Below the pieces are notes generated by a model. The model worked only from the letters and a program-made list of their open reading frames with translations. It was not told where the DNA came from and made no database searches. The position numbers and the translations under genes are program-made. A DNA stretch of 38,794 nucleotides, taken from positions 1 through 38,794 of the forward strand of contig CAXFIU010000012.1 in assembly GCA_964003245.1 (NCBI GenBank), given 5' to 3'. The DNA comes from MGIIb-O2 sp964003245 (GTDB lineage Archaea; Thermoplasmatota; Poseidoniia; Poseidoniales; Thalassarchaeaceae). Of the stretch, positions 15,126 through 24,251 are shown in pieces. Positions within the stretch are counted from its first letter, which is position 1, and every line of letters starts with the position of its first letter.

Positions 15126-16161
15126 TTTCACCACGATTTTCTATTGCCCATTCAATAATACTAACATTAGGATTAAATTTTCTCAAATAATCCAAGCCTA
15201 ATCCTTCTATTGCAGCCTCAACTAATTCTTCTTCGGAAGCATTCTCAGAATCTAAGCAGAACCATTTACCCGATTCTAGCATAGCACTCAATGGCACTAA
15301 ACCTACTAGTTCGGAACCACAAGTTTCGACACCATGGTCATTAACTATGGATTTTACTGCCTCGAAAGCCTTATGCATCGAAGTTTCAGAAACATTTTGA
15401 AGATTCATTGAAACCTGAGATATTGATGAAGAAGGTAATGGAACACCCATCCCCTGAACATGTTCCAATAGGCCCTTTATTCTCATTTTCTTCCCATCTC
15501 TTTTGATTAGTCTTCCTGATGTCCTCACCATTGATCCGGCAATCTTTGAAGCTTTTGCATCAGTTTCATTGACATTTACGTTGTAAGCAACAAGAATATT
15601 TCTTGCTCCGATTGCTACTGCTCCAAAACGACGTTCATTTTCCCCCCATTTACCAGACCATACATCTGGCATTCGAGTACTCTCATTAATCCACTCATCA
15701 CCATTAAATCTTGATTCAAGACCCTCATACTCCATCTTTCTTAAAACAGAGACAGAAGATCTTTCTTCAGATGAAGCAGCTTTTCCATAAAAGAAATGAG
15801 GGACTTTCTCACCTATTAATTTAGATAATTCTTTTGCTGAATTAATACAATGTTCCATAGAATTATCCGATAAAGGGACAAATGGGCATACATCAACAGC
15901 ACCCATGCGAGGATGGTTTCCAGAATGCTCACTCATATCTATCAATTCTAATGATTTTAGTATAATTGCGTAAGCCCCTTTTGTAACACTAACAGGATCA
16001 CCAGCAATTGTGATTACCGTCCTATTGTAATCAGAATCTGGTTCACAACCTAGTACCTTAACTCCTTCGATCTGTCTCGCCGAATCAACAATTGAATTTA
16101 TAATATCTAAATTCCTACCTTCACTAATATTTGGCACGCATTCAATTAGGATATTATTCAT
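15115..16161 (-). CDS. ftcD: Glutamate formiminotransferase (FTCD N-terminal type)
   Basis: Transfers the formimino group of N-formimino-L-glutamate to tetrahydrofolate, giving glutamate. 348 residues. ECVPNISEGR at the N-terminus, DSDYNRTVITIAG, HSGNHPRMGAVDVCPFVPL and AVAIGARNILVAYNVN are family motifs; the His of HPRMGA is the catalytic base region. This gene means the pathway runs via THF (no HutG or HutF was seen). ATG 16161 lies 8 bp after the PAN stop with AGGTG just upstream, so it is probably translated from the same mRNA as PAN. Confidence 0.95.
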   Translation of the reverse strand: MNNILIECVPNISEGRNLDIINSIVDSARQIEGVKVLGCEPDSDYNRTVITIAGDPVSVTKGAYAIILKSLELIDMSEHSGNHPRMGAVDVCPFVPLSDNSMEHCINSAKELSKLIGEKVPHFFYGKAASSEERSSVSVLRKMEYEGLESRFNGDEWINESTRMPDVWSGKWGENERRFGAVAIGARNILVAYNVNVNETDAKASKIAGSMVRTSGRLIKRDGKKMRIKGLLEHVQGMGVPLPSSSISQVSMNLQNVSETSMHKAFEAVKSIVNDHGVETCGSELVGLVPLSAMLESGKWFCLDSENASEEELVEAAIEGLGLDYLRKFNPNVSIIEWAIENRGENDE

Positions 16162-16169
16162 TCAAACAC

Positions 16170-17432
16170 CTAGCCATACAGACGATCTGGGCCATTATTC
16201 TTTACCCCTTTTCTCTTTGTGTCTATAGATGAGATTGCTTCCTTGAAATGAGACATTTTACACTTAGAGACTCCTTCAGATATAGCTTTCATACCTACTT
16301 CAATAGTAATTGCTTTGATTTCTGCTCCGCTATATCCTTCTGTAATTATAGACAATTTTGAGAAGTCAACTCCCTTATCCAAAGGCATTTTCTTAGCATG
16401 TACCTTGAATATAGCTTCTCGCCCCTCAATATTTGGCAATGGTATCTCAACAATTCTATCGAACCTGCCAGGTCTCAACAAAGCTTTATCCAATAATTCG
16501 GGGCGATTCGTTGCAGCAATAACTTTTACATCTTCTAGAGAATCGAAACCATCTAATTCTGATAGAAGTTGCATTAATGTTCGCTGAACTTCCCTATCTC
16601 CTGATGTAGAAGAGTCGAGTCTTTTAGACCCAATTGCATCAATTTCATCTATGAAAATAATACATGGAGACTTCTTTCTAGCGAGAGAAAATAATTCGCG
16701 AACCATTCTACCACCCTCTCCAATATATTTCTGAGCAAGTTCTGATCCTACTAAACCAAGAAAGGTCGCATTGGTATGACTAGCTACTGCTTTAGCAAGC
16801 ATAGTTTTTCCAGTCCCTGGCGGGCCTGTAAGCAATACTCCTTTAGGTGGCTGGATACCGAATTTCTCGAAAGATTCTGGTTTCTCAAGTGATAGTTCGA
16901 TAGCATCTCTAATTTCTTTAATTTGCTCATCTAATCCTCCTAAATCTGAATATTTAATATTCGGTTTCTCTATTATTTCTGCTCCAGAGACCAATGGATC
17001 AAATGCATCATCGAGTATATCTATTACAGCTAAAGTATCTTGGTTCATCGAAACACGCACTCCTGGGAGAATCTTCGAATTATCTATCCTAGGATTTTTT
17101 GATACTAAGAATATCGTACCATTAGAGCTTCTGACAACTACTTTTTCTCCTATGACATCTTGAATATTGCCTATGATATACGGTGGAGTTCGCAAACTCC
17201 TAATCTCTTCATCTAATCTATTGACTCTCTTTTTCAGTTGACTTAATTCATTCTCCAGAAACATCTTCTCAGTCATTAGTTGTTTAGCATCTTCAGACAA
17301 TAAAGCATACTGCTCTTTCAGTTCACTGAGAGTCTTTTTTGATACCGAATCACTGCCAATATCTGTAGTTGTTTTATCTTTAGATGGTGAACCGGCGCGA
17401 CTCGTCATAAGACTACCTAATGCATTATACAT
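16170..17432 (-). CDS. pan: Proteasome-activating nucleotidase (PAN), AAA+ ATPase
   Basis: Hexameric ATPase that unfolds proteins and feeds them to the archaeal 20S proteasome. 420 residues: N-terminal coiled coil (about 36-82), OB domain (about 84-140), then the AAA+ module with Walker A GPPGTGKT (203-210), Walker B CIIFIDEID (257-265), the pore-loop region around KYIGEG and the second region of homology ATNRPELLDKALLRPGRFDR. The C-terminus ends LYG, fitting the hydrophobic-Tyr-X motif that docks into the 20S ring. The start is ATG 17432 or ATG 17408; both leave the coiled coil intact. It diverges from mbf1 and heads the hut genes on the same strand. Confidence 0.95.
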   Translation of the reverse strand: MYNALGSLMTSRAGSPSKDKTTTDIGSDSVSKKTLSELKEQYALLSEDAKQLMTEKMFLENELSQLKKRVNRLDEEIRSLRTPPYIIGNIQDVIGEKVVVRSSNGTIFLVSKNPRIDNSKILPGVRVSMNQDTLAVIDILDDAFDPLVSGAEIIEKPNIKYSDLGGLDEQIKEIRDAIELSLEKPESFEKFGIQPPKGVLLTGPPGTGKTMLAKAVASHTNATFLGLVGSELAQKYIGEGGRMVRELFSLARKKSPCIIFIDEIDAIGSKRLDSSTSGDREVQRTLMQLLSELDGFDSLEDVKVIAATNRPELLDKALLRPGRFDRIVEIPLPNIEGREAIFKVHAKKMPLDKGVDFSKLSIITEGYSGAEIKAITIEVGMKAISEGVSKCKMSHFKEAISSIDTKRKGVKNNGPDRLYG

Positions 17433-17483
17433 TTGACGCTTATTACCCGAAGCAGTCTTGTATCACACTATGCTCGCAGTTTC

Positions 17484-17987
17484 ATGGCATCTTGCGAACT
17501 GTGTGGTAAGGAGAAAGTTTCCACCAGAAAAGCGCGTACAGCAGGCATTCAAGTAGATGCTTGTGGAAGATGTATTGAATCAATGAATCTACAAGTAGTT
17601 GATTTGCCGCAAAAATTTACAAAAATGATTTCTAAAAAGAAAAATACTGTTACTAGTAGAGGTATTGCTGGGAAAGATATTATGGCTAAAAAGGAAAAGG
17701 AATTAGCCTCGGACTTTCATAAAAGAATTATTGAAGGAAGGAAGAAAAAGGGCTGGGATCAAAGAACTTTTGCATCCAAAATGAATGAAAGGTTAAACAT
17801 CGTTCAAAAAATTGAAAATGGAAGCAGACCAACAGATAAATTAATACAAAAAATTGAGAAAATACTGTCGATAGAACTCAATGTTGAAAGGAGTTCCGAA
17901 CACACATCTACTGTAACAACAAAGAAAAGAAATATGACAATTGGTGATGCACTTGAAGATTTACTATCTCGGAGGGAGGATTTGTGA
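17484..17987 (+). CDS. mbf1: Multiprotein bridging factor 1 homologue (MBF1), zinc ribbon + HTH
   Basis: 167-residue archaeal MBF1. The N-terminal zinc ribbon has C4/C7 (MASCELCGKEK) and C27/C30 (ACGRC). A flexible Lys-rich linker is followed by a Cro/C1-type HTH (KRIIEGRKKKGWDQRTFASKMNERL...IQKIEKIL). In eukaryotes MBF1 bridges TBP to activators, and archaeal MBF1 associates with the small ribosomal subunit. ATG 17484 matches the usual MxCExCG start; an upstream TTG frame to 17433 abuts the PAN start and is unlikely. tsr3 overlaps the stop by 4 bp, so the two are co-expressed. Confidence 0.94.
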   Translation: MASCELCGKEKVSTRKARTAGIQVDACGRCIESMNLQVVDLPQKFTKMISKKKNTVTSRGIAGKDIMAKKEKELASDFHKRIIEGRKKKGWDQRTFASKMNERLNIVQKIENGSRPTDKLIQKIEKILSIELNVERSSEHTSTVTTKKRNMTIGDALEDLLSRREDL

Positions 17988-18529
17988 GGGATGTACCTCT
18001 ACATATCATACATTTAGAACAAGATGATCCGAAAAAATGTACTGCAAGAAGGTTGCAAAAATTTGGCCATGCAATTCTCCATACTAATGTTAAGAAATCA
18101 CCTAAGAGAGGCATTTTATTAGATCCGAAATCAGGAATATTATTAGGCCCTGATGATAAAAATAGCATAGATAGAGGAGCATCAATAGTGGCTTTAGATT
18201 GTTCATGGAAGCAAATTGATAGTTCACTAAAATATATCGAAAATAATACTAAATTAGAGGGTCGGACATTACCTTGTGTTCTTGCAGCAAATCCTGTCTC
18301 ATGGGGTAAACCAGGGAGATTATCGACTTCAGAAGCATTAGCGTTGAGTTTAGTTTTAATTGATAGATGGGAACAAGCTAAGAGTATAATGAAGCCTTTT
18401 AGATTTGGTGAAGCATTCTTCCAGTTAAACGCAGAACCTCTAGAAGCATATGCTGAGGCAAAAAGTAACTCAGAACTTGCCGAAATACAATGGGAATTTT
18501 TTGATAAGCCCGAGTCATCTGACTTGTGA
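17984..18529 (+). CDS. tsr3: rRNA aminocarboxypropyltransferase Tsr3 (DUF367)
   Basis: SPOUT-like enzyme that moves the aminocarboxypropyl group of SAM onto the hypermodified small-subunit rRNA uridine. 181 residues. DDPKKCTARRLQKFG (RLI-like N-terminal motif), VALDCSWKQ, RTLPCVLAANPVSWGKPG and LSTSEALALSLVLI are diagnostic, and FRFGEAFFQLNAEPLEAY closes the fold. The start is GTG 17984, with GGGAGG just upstream, overlapping the mbf1 stop (GTGA). Its 3' end overlaps the convergent metG end by 15 bp. The partner, MBF1, also acts at the small subunit. Confidence 0.92.
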   Translation: MRDVPLHIIHLEQDDPKKCTARRLQKFGHAILHTNVKKSPKRGILLDPKSGILLGPDDKNSIDRGASIVALDCSWKQIDSSLKYIENNTKLEGRTLPCVLAANPVSWGKPGRLSTSEALALSLVLIDRWEQAKSIMKPFRFGEAFFQLNAEPLEAYAEAKSNSELAEIQWEFFDKPESSDL

Positions 18530-20707
18530 ACCAGTGGGCATATCAGAATCAAGAGTTAGGACTGAAACATTTCCTTCTCCATCATCTGCAGCTAATATCA
18601 TACCTTCAGACATTATTCCTCGAAGTTTTCTAGGTTTTAGATTAGCAACAAAAACAACTTGTTTACCTAATAATTGTTCTTTCTCATAAATTCCTTTTAA
18701 TCCTGCACAAACTGTTCTAGTGGATTCAGGACCATCTTCAATGGTAACAACATATAATTTATCTGCGTCTGGGTGATCATCAATTGCCACCACTTTTCCA
18801 GTCTTCATCTCCACCTTCATAAAATCTTCAAAATCGATATAATTCACATCCTCGTCATTAATTTCTTTATTATCTGTATCGACACCCGCAATTAGTTTTT
18901 CCCTTTCCAATATTTGCTCAATATCTAATCTATTGAACAAGGGGTGCGGTTTATCAGCATTCCATGAAAATATATTATTAAAGTCAAAAGCATCTTCATA
19001 TAGTATCTCATCCATATTAATTCCTTCACCCATCATAGACCATAATTTATCGGATTGGAATGGTAAAAATGGACGCAATGTTATAGCAAGACCTCTGCAT
19101 ATCTGCCAGCAGAATGCTAATGTAGACAAGGATTTAGATTTCTCAGGAGAATCCTCTAATTTCATATATTTCCAGGGCTCAGAATGTTGAATTAATCCAT
19201 TACCTATCTGTGAGATATTCATTATTGATCTCAAAGCCTCTTTGAAGCGTTGTTTCTCCATAGAATTAATAGCACTGTTCAATAAATCCTGAATCTTATT
19301 TGTTGAATCTTTATTGTCCTCTTCATTGAAATACTGAGCTAATGGATTTTCACCATCTAAAGATTCTAATCTATGAGATAGGGTCATTACACGATGAATA
19401 AAATTTCCATAAGTTCCAATTAACTCATTATTTACTTTGTCTACATATTCTTCCCATCGGAAGTCAGTATCATGCCCTTCTGGCATATTTATAGATAAGA
19501 AATAACGAAGTGTATCAGGATCATGATGTTGCAAGAAAGAAGGTAACCACACAGCATGCTTTCTACTTTTACTGAATTGTCCCCCTTGAAGCATTAAGTA
19601 TTCCATAGCTGGGACATTACTTTCTAATACTAATTCACCCGGTTGAATTAAACTACTAGGTTCGTTTCCTGAATTAGCAGAATTTAGCCCCATAATAATG
19701 GCTGGCCAGATAACAGTATGGAAAGGAATGTTGTCTTTACCCATGAAATAAATATGCCTTGGTTCTATACCTTCATCAGATTTTGTCCACCATTTTTTCC
19801 AATCATCATCATTAGTAGAATAATTTTCAGCCCAAATCTGTGAGCAGGTTAAGTAACCTTGAACAGCTTCAAACCAAACATAAATCCTCTTACTATCCCA
19901 CTCCATACTGGATATTGGTAATTTAATGCCCCATTCCATATCTCTAGTAACTGCCCTCGGCCTCAAACCCATATTAAGCCAGTTTTTTGTCATAGCGCGA
20001 ACATTCGGCTTCCATATTTTTTGCTTTGTCTGTGAATGTTTTTCAAGTTCATCCTGAAATTGATCAAGTTGGAAGAAAAAATGATCGGTATCTCTAATTT
20101 CTATTTTAGCCTCAGGATCCATTTTAGAACGAGGATTCACTAATTCGCTTGATTCATAGGTTGAACCACATTCATCACACTGATCCCCTCTAGCACCTTC
20201 TGAACCACATATTGGACATTCTCCTTCAACATATCTATCTGGAAGAAATTTTGTCATTCCATCAGCACTAATTGAGCAATATTGTTGCATTGTTTGTTGC
20301 TTAAGAAATCCTGAATCTTTCAATAATGAGAAATACTCTTGGACCAATTCTTTATGCCTTGGATCAGTAGTACGATTATACAATGCCCCTCCATATTCGA
20401 TACCTCTTGAGTCAATGTTTTCTCCCCAAGAACATCCCAAATCAATTAATGCTTGGGTATTAATTTGATGAAATCTATCAACAATTTTTTGAGGTGAGAC
20501 ATTTTCCTCATCGGCAGTAACAGTAATTGGAGTCCCATGCTCATCTGAACCACTACACATGATGACCGAACGACCTCTGGATCTCTCATATCTATACTGA
20601 ATATCAGCAGGTAAACAATTACCTGCTACATGACCTAAATGCAATGGACCATTTGCATACGGCCAAGCCATAAATATCGCTACACGCTCGATTTTCTTCA
20701 TCTCCAA
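18515..20707 (-). CDS. metG: Methionyl-tRNA synthetase with C-terminal tRNA-binding domain
   Basis: Charges tRNA-Met. 730 residues. The class I HIGH motif is HLGH in AWPYANGPLHLGHVAGN, and KMSKS appears as FSKSR (near residue 380). The zinc knuckle has CPICGSEGARGDQCDECG near residue 158. The anticodon domain is helical, with W-rich segments. The last 110 residues, FMKVEMKTGKVVAIDDHPDADKL to the end, are an EMAPII/Trbp111-type OB domain fused in cis; in many archaea this is a separate protein. The start is ATG 20707 or ATG 20701. The 132 bp upstream hold the divergent promoter shared with the CNNM gene. Confidence 0.96.
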   Translation of the reverse strand: MEMKKIERVAIFMAWPYANGPLHLGHVAGNCLPADIQYRYERSRGRSVIMCSGSDEHGTPITVTADEENVSPQKIVDRFHQINTQALIDLGCSWGENIDSRGIEYGGALYNRTTDPRHKELVQEYFSLLKDSGFLKQQTMQQYCSISADGMTKFLPDRYVEGECPICGSEGARGDQCDECGSTYESSELVNPRSKMDPEAKIEIRDTDHFFFQLDQFQDELEKHSQTKQKIWKPNVRAMTKNWLNMGLRPRAVTRDMEWGIKLPISSMEWDSKRIYVWFEAVQGYLTCSQIWAENYSTNDDDWKKWWTKSDEGIEPRHIYFMGKDNIPFHTVIWPAIIMGLNSANSGNEPSSLIQPGELVLESNVPAMEYLMLQGGQFSKSRKHAVWLPSFLQHHDPDTLRYFLSINMPEGHDTDFRWEEYVDKVNNELIGTYGNFIHRVMTLSHRLESLDGENPLAQYFNEEDNKDSTNKIQDLLNSAINSMEKQRFKEALRSIMNISQIGNGLIQHSEPWKYMKLEDSPEKSKSLSTLAFCWQICRGLAITLRPFLPFQSDKLWSMMGEGINMDEILYEDAFDFNNIFSWNADKPHPLFNRLDIEQILEREKLIAGVDTDNKEINDEDVNYIDFEDFMKVEMKTGKVVAIDDHPDADKLYVVTIEDGPESTRTVCAGLKGIYEKEQLLGKQVVFVANLKPRKLRGIMSEGMILAADDGEGNVSVLTLDSDMPTGSQVR

Positions 20708-20839
20708 TATACGTCTCTAGCAAATGCGTGAGGCACCATGTTTATGTCTTAATCGCTCTTGTTACGTCCCGAACCTAACCGCTTGTCATGCAGTTACAAC
20801 ACTAAAATCAACCCAAAAGTTCTCTAAGAGGCAATAAAA

Positions 20840-21904
20840 GTGGAACCTACTACATTAATTATTTTTTACGCATCGCTAGCATTAGGCGCTTCATTTCTAT
20901 GTAGCATTCTAGAGGCTGTTTTACTTTCAACAACTCATGGCCACATAGTAGCACTAAAAGATACCCATCCGAAGATAAGTAAAACATGGAGTGAATTCAA
21001 AGATGATCCTGAGGGACCTCTAACTGCGATATTGACGCTCAATACTATTGCACATACAGTTGGTGCATTAGGAGTAGGTCACGAAGTAGAGAATGCTTAC
21101 CAAGGCGAATACGTCATAGCAGTATCTGCATCCCTACTTACTATTGCAATCTTATTATTAAGTGAAATTTTACCTAAGACAATTGGGGCATTGTATTGGA
21201 GAAAGTTGACAGTTAGTTCAGCCAGAATCCTCAAAGTACTAATGTTTGTTTTATTACCAATAGTATATCCAATAGAAAAACTTCGTTCCATTTTCCCTAC
21301 AGTGCATACTGAAGCTGTTACCAGAGATGAATTGTCTCATCTAGCAGATATTGCAGAAGAAAATCAAGTCATTGAAAGGGATGAAGAAAAAGTTATTCAA
21401 AATTTACTTAATTTAAGAGAGAAAACCGTGGCTTCAATAATGACTCCTCGGATAGTTATGGAAACTGCATCAAGCGATGAAACAGTAGCAATGATTAGAG
21501 AAAGAATACCGATCATGGTTCATGGCCGCATGCCAGTCACAATAAATCAAAATATTGACGAGATATATGGTATGGTTCTACGAAGTGAGATACTTAGGGA
21601 GGCAGCAGCGGATAATGATGATAAATTAATGAAAGATATTTCTAGGGATTTGCATTCGTGTAGAGATATTGATTCTGTTGATAAAGCACTAGATATTTTA
21701 TTGGATAATAAAGAACAAATTCTGATTGTCAAAGATGAATTTGGAGGCACTGTAGGATTAGTAACCATGGAAGACATTATTGAAACATTACTGGGTGTTG
21801 AGATTGTTGATGAAGATGATCAGGATGCAATAGAAGAAGGAAATCATCACGAAGACATGAGAGAGTTAGCAAAAATTAGAAAGGAAGAACTAGAATCAAA
21901 CTAA
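20840..21904 (+). CDS. CNNM/CorC-family membrane protein (DUF21 + CBS pair)
   Basis: 354 residues. The first 150 form the DUF21 (CNNM) membrane domain with about three or four helices, including the conserved FLCSILEAVLLS and EILPKTIG motifs. A short acidic helical bundle (ELSHLADIAEENQVIERDEE) follows. A tandem CBS (Bateman) module then runs to the end, with VASIMTPRIVMETA and DEFGGTVGLVTMEDIIETLLG. Homologues handle magnesium or other divalent cations, and CBS domains bind ATP. No CorC/HlyC transporter-associated C-terminal domain is evident. The start is GTG 20840 with AGAGG upstream. The transport substrate cannot be told from sequence. Confidence 0.9.
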   Translation: MEPTTLIIFYASLALGASFLCSILEAVLLSTTHGHIVALKDTHPKISKTWSEFKDDPEGPLTAILTLNTIAHTVGALGVGHEVENAYQGEYVIAVSASLLTIAILLLSEILPKTIGALYWRKLTVSSARILKVLMFVLLPIVYPIEKLRSIFPTVHTEAVTRDELSHLADIAEENQVIERDEEKVIQNLLNLREKTVASIMTPRIVMETASSDETVAMIRERIPIMVHGRMPVTINQNIDEIYGMVLRSEILREAAADNDDKLMKDISRDLHSCRDIDSVDKALDILLDNKEQILIVKDEFGGTVGLVTMEDIIETLLGVEIVDEDDQDAIEEGNHHEDMRELAKIRKEELESN

Positions 21905-21914
21905 AATAATCTTC

Positions 21915-22826
21915 CTAAAATGGTAATTCTTTGCCGAGCCTAGAAGTCATTTCTAGATACCTATCTTCATGTTCAGTACCTGGAATATTTATCTTGAATT
22001 GCCAATATCTCCAAGCGGCAATTGACAAAGTAGCTAATTTATGTAAGTCGGGTAGTGACGATAATTCTTCCTTAGATAATTTTCTAATTGATTGATATCC
22101 ATCTAAAATAGCGTGCCATCTTTCACTTACAGGTTCACCACCATCCCATCCGAAACCAACAAATGTCATCACTAGATCAAATGCTAGGATACCATTGCAT
22201 ACTTCTTCAAAATCAAGAATCGAAATAGCGCGATTATTATCTCCGATGACATTATCTGGGAATAAATCTCCATGAATAATCCCTCTTGGTAATTTATCTA
22301 GATTAAGGAATAAAGATTTAGATGATTTTAATTCAATAAGGAAATCATTCCAATCATTATTTGTATCAGCAATTAAGAATAATTTTTCAAATAATTTTTC
22401 ACCCATAGAAAAGTCTGATTTTAAATTATTAGGCGGTTTTATTGTGTGCATTTTTGCTTGAATAACTCCGAGAGAGAATAATGATTCGTAATCATGCCCC
22501 AACCAATTACCATCTACAAATGGCAATAATGTCCAAGGAAGACCATCTTTCATAGAAATTAATTCTTCATTCTCGAACTCGATTGGTTTAGGAGTTGGAA
22601 TACCCGAATCAACAAGATAGGATGTAATGTTTAGTAAGTAATTTACTTCGTCTGGACTTTGTTCATTCCAAATCTTAAGTACGAGTTTGGTTTGATCGTC
22701 CAGAACTAATATGTAATTCGAATTTGCCCAACCTCCAGGAAGTTTCTCTATCGAAATTAGATTTTTGAATCCAGCTTTATTAATGACATCTGAAGCCTCC
22801 TCAAGAGTAACTTCTGTGTATGCCAT
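21915..22826 (-). CDS. APH/ChoK-fold small-molecule kinase (homoserine/hydroxylysine-kinase-like)
   Basis: 303 residues of the aminoglycoside-phosphotransferase fold. GGWANSNYIL is the nucleotide loop, KLVLKIW holds the ATP-binding Lys, GIIHGDLFPDNV is the catalytic loop and ILDFEEVC the metal-binding DFE. The HGDLFPDN form and the arrangement resemble ThrB2-type homoserine kinase and hydroxylysine kinase (AGPHD1). The divergent neighbour is a phospho-lyase of the ETNPPL/PHYKPL type, and in animals hydroxylysine kinase acts with PHYKPL. That pairing makes phosphorylation of hydroxylysine or an amino alcohol (ethanolamine) the leading inference, over homoserine. Confidence 0.85.
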   Translation of the reverse strand: MAYTEVTLEEASDVINKAGFKNLISIEKLPGGWANSNYILVLDDQTKLVLKIWNEQSPDEVNYLLNITSYLVDSGIPTPKPIEFENEELISMKDGLPWTLLPFVDGNWLGHDYESLFSLGVIQAKMHTIKPPNNLKSDFSMGEKLFEKLFLIADTNNDWNDFLIELKSSKSLFLNLDKLPRGIIHGDLFPDNVIGDNNRAISILDFEEVCNGILAFDLVMTFVGFGWDGGEPVSERWHAILDGYQSIRKLSKEELSSLPDLHKLATLSIAAWRYWQFKINIPGTEHEDRYLEMTSRLGKELPF

Positions 22827-22909
22827 AGATGGACTACATCTGTTATCTATATCGTATTATCGATTAGAGATATTCAAATCAAAGCATTAAATTATCTAAG
22901 CGTTATCAT

Positions 22910-24211
22910 TTGTTTGTGGATATATCCGAAAGTGAACCCGAATTATCTCTTAGTCAAATACTTAGAAAGAGAGAGAATCATATCAGCAAATCTCTTTCAA
23001 TTGGTCATGGTAAACCACTTCATATATCTAGAGGAGAAATGCAATACCTATATTCTAAGTCTGGAGAAAAATATCTAGATTTAGTGAATAATGTTTGTCA
23101 TGTTGGACATTGTAACCCATATGTAGTTAATGCCGGACAAAAACAAATGGCTGAACTGAATACTAACACTAGATACATCTATGATGGTTTAACAGGATAT
23201 ATTGAGAGATTATCGAATACTTTACCAGAGGGGCTAGACTTTGGATTCTTAGTTAATTCAGGGAGTGAAGCAAATGAGCTTGCTATCAGATTGGCAAGAG
23301 CATACACAAGTAATCACGACATTGTAGTCATGGAAGGAGCATATCATGGCCATACAGGTATGTTAATTGATCTGAGCCCATATAAATTTAGGGGACCCGG
23401 AGGTAAGGGGACTTCAGAAGATTGGGTTCATGTTGCCCCTGTCCCAGACATATATCGGGATAATTCAAGAGATTATCTAAATGAGTTAGAAGATATTGTG
23501 AAAAAAGCTAATCCGATAGCAGGATTTATCGTAGAATCCATGCTTTCATGCGCAGGGCAAATACCGTTTCCAGAGGGTTATCTTTCTAAATCGTTTGAAT
23601 TAATCCGTAATGTAGGGGGATTGTGTATTGCAGACGAGGTACAAGTTGGATTTGGCAGAATTGGAAGTCACATGTGGGCATTTGAGGAACATGGTGTCGT
23701 GCCAGATATTGTCGTAATGGGCAAACCAATTGGTAATGGCCACCCAATGGCTGCAGTATTCACAACAAAAGATATTGCTGCTTCGTTTAAGGAAATGGAG
23801 TTTTTTTCTACATTTGGAGGTAATCCTGTGTCCTGTGCAATAGGCATGGCAGTATTAGATGTAATAGAAAATGATAATCTTATTGAAAAATCTAAACTTA
23901 TGGGGGATTTATTCATTGAAGGATTAACAGAATTAAAAAAACGACATAAATTAATTGGTGATGTAAGGGGAAAAGGTCTATTTTTAGGAATTGAATTAGT
24001 TAAAGACCATTCATCACTGGAACCTGCGTCTAAAGAAGCAGAATTATTAGTAGAAGGTATGTTGTCAAGAAATATTCTACTCAGTATAGATGGCCCAAGA
24101 AAAAATGTAATTAAAATTAAACCACCAATGGTTATATCAAAGAATGATGTTGATAGAACAATCAAATCATTAAACGAAGTATTGAAGGATATAAAAAAAA
24201 ATAGTTTTTAA
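22910..24211 (+). CDS. Class III PLP enzyme, ETNPPL/PHYKPL-type amino-alcohol phosphate phospho-lyase
   Basis: 433 residues of the class III aminotransferase fold. YLDLVNNVCHVGHCNP, QMAELNTNTRYIYD, VNSGSEANELAIRLAR, AYHGHTGMLIDLSPYKF, ADEVQVGFGR and DIVVMGKPIGNGHP (K of GKPIGNGHP is the Schiff-base Lys) run in family order, and LLSIDGPRKNVIKIKPPM closes the protein. These stretches are closer to animal ethanolamine-phosphate and 5-phosphohydroxylysine phospho-lyases than to ordinary ornithine or acetylornithine aminotransferases. They eliminate phosphate and ammonia instead of transaminating. The start is uncertain: TTG 22910 or GTG 22916. A TTAAATTAT element (about 22887-22895) could be the TATA box. 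Confidence 0.88.
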   Translation: MFVDISESEPELSLSQILRKRENHISKSLSIGHGKPLHISRGEMQYLYSKSGEKYLDLVNNVCHVGHCNPYVVNAGQKQMAELNTNTRYIYDGLTGYIERLSNTLPEGLDFGFLVNSGSEANELAIRLARAYTSNHDIVVMEGAYHGHTGMLIDLSPYKFRGPGGKGTSEDWVHVAPVPDIYRDNSRDYLNELEDIVKKANPIAGFIVESMLSCAGQIPFPEGYLSKSFELIRNVGGLCIADEVQVGFGRIGSHMWAFEEHGVVPDIVVMGKPIGNGHPMAAVFTTKDIAASFKEMEFFSTFGGNPVSCAIGMAVLDVIENDNLIEKSKLMGDLFIEGLTELKKRHKLIGDVRGKGLFLGIELVKDHSSLEPASKEAELLVEGMLSRNILLSIDGPRKNVIKIKPPMVISKNDVDRTIKSLNEVLKDIKKNSF

Positions 24212-24251
24212 GATTAAATTAACGTTTAAATTTAAGATTTTTGTATACGAT

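Noticed and set aside
23668..24165. A 165-codon frame opposite the phospho-lyase
   Set aside because: It mirrors a strongly conserved gene and has no recognisable motif of its own.
24212..24251. Terminator between convergent genes
   Set aside because: AT-rich with a T-run, but no stem of convincing length; not called.
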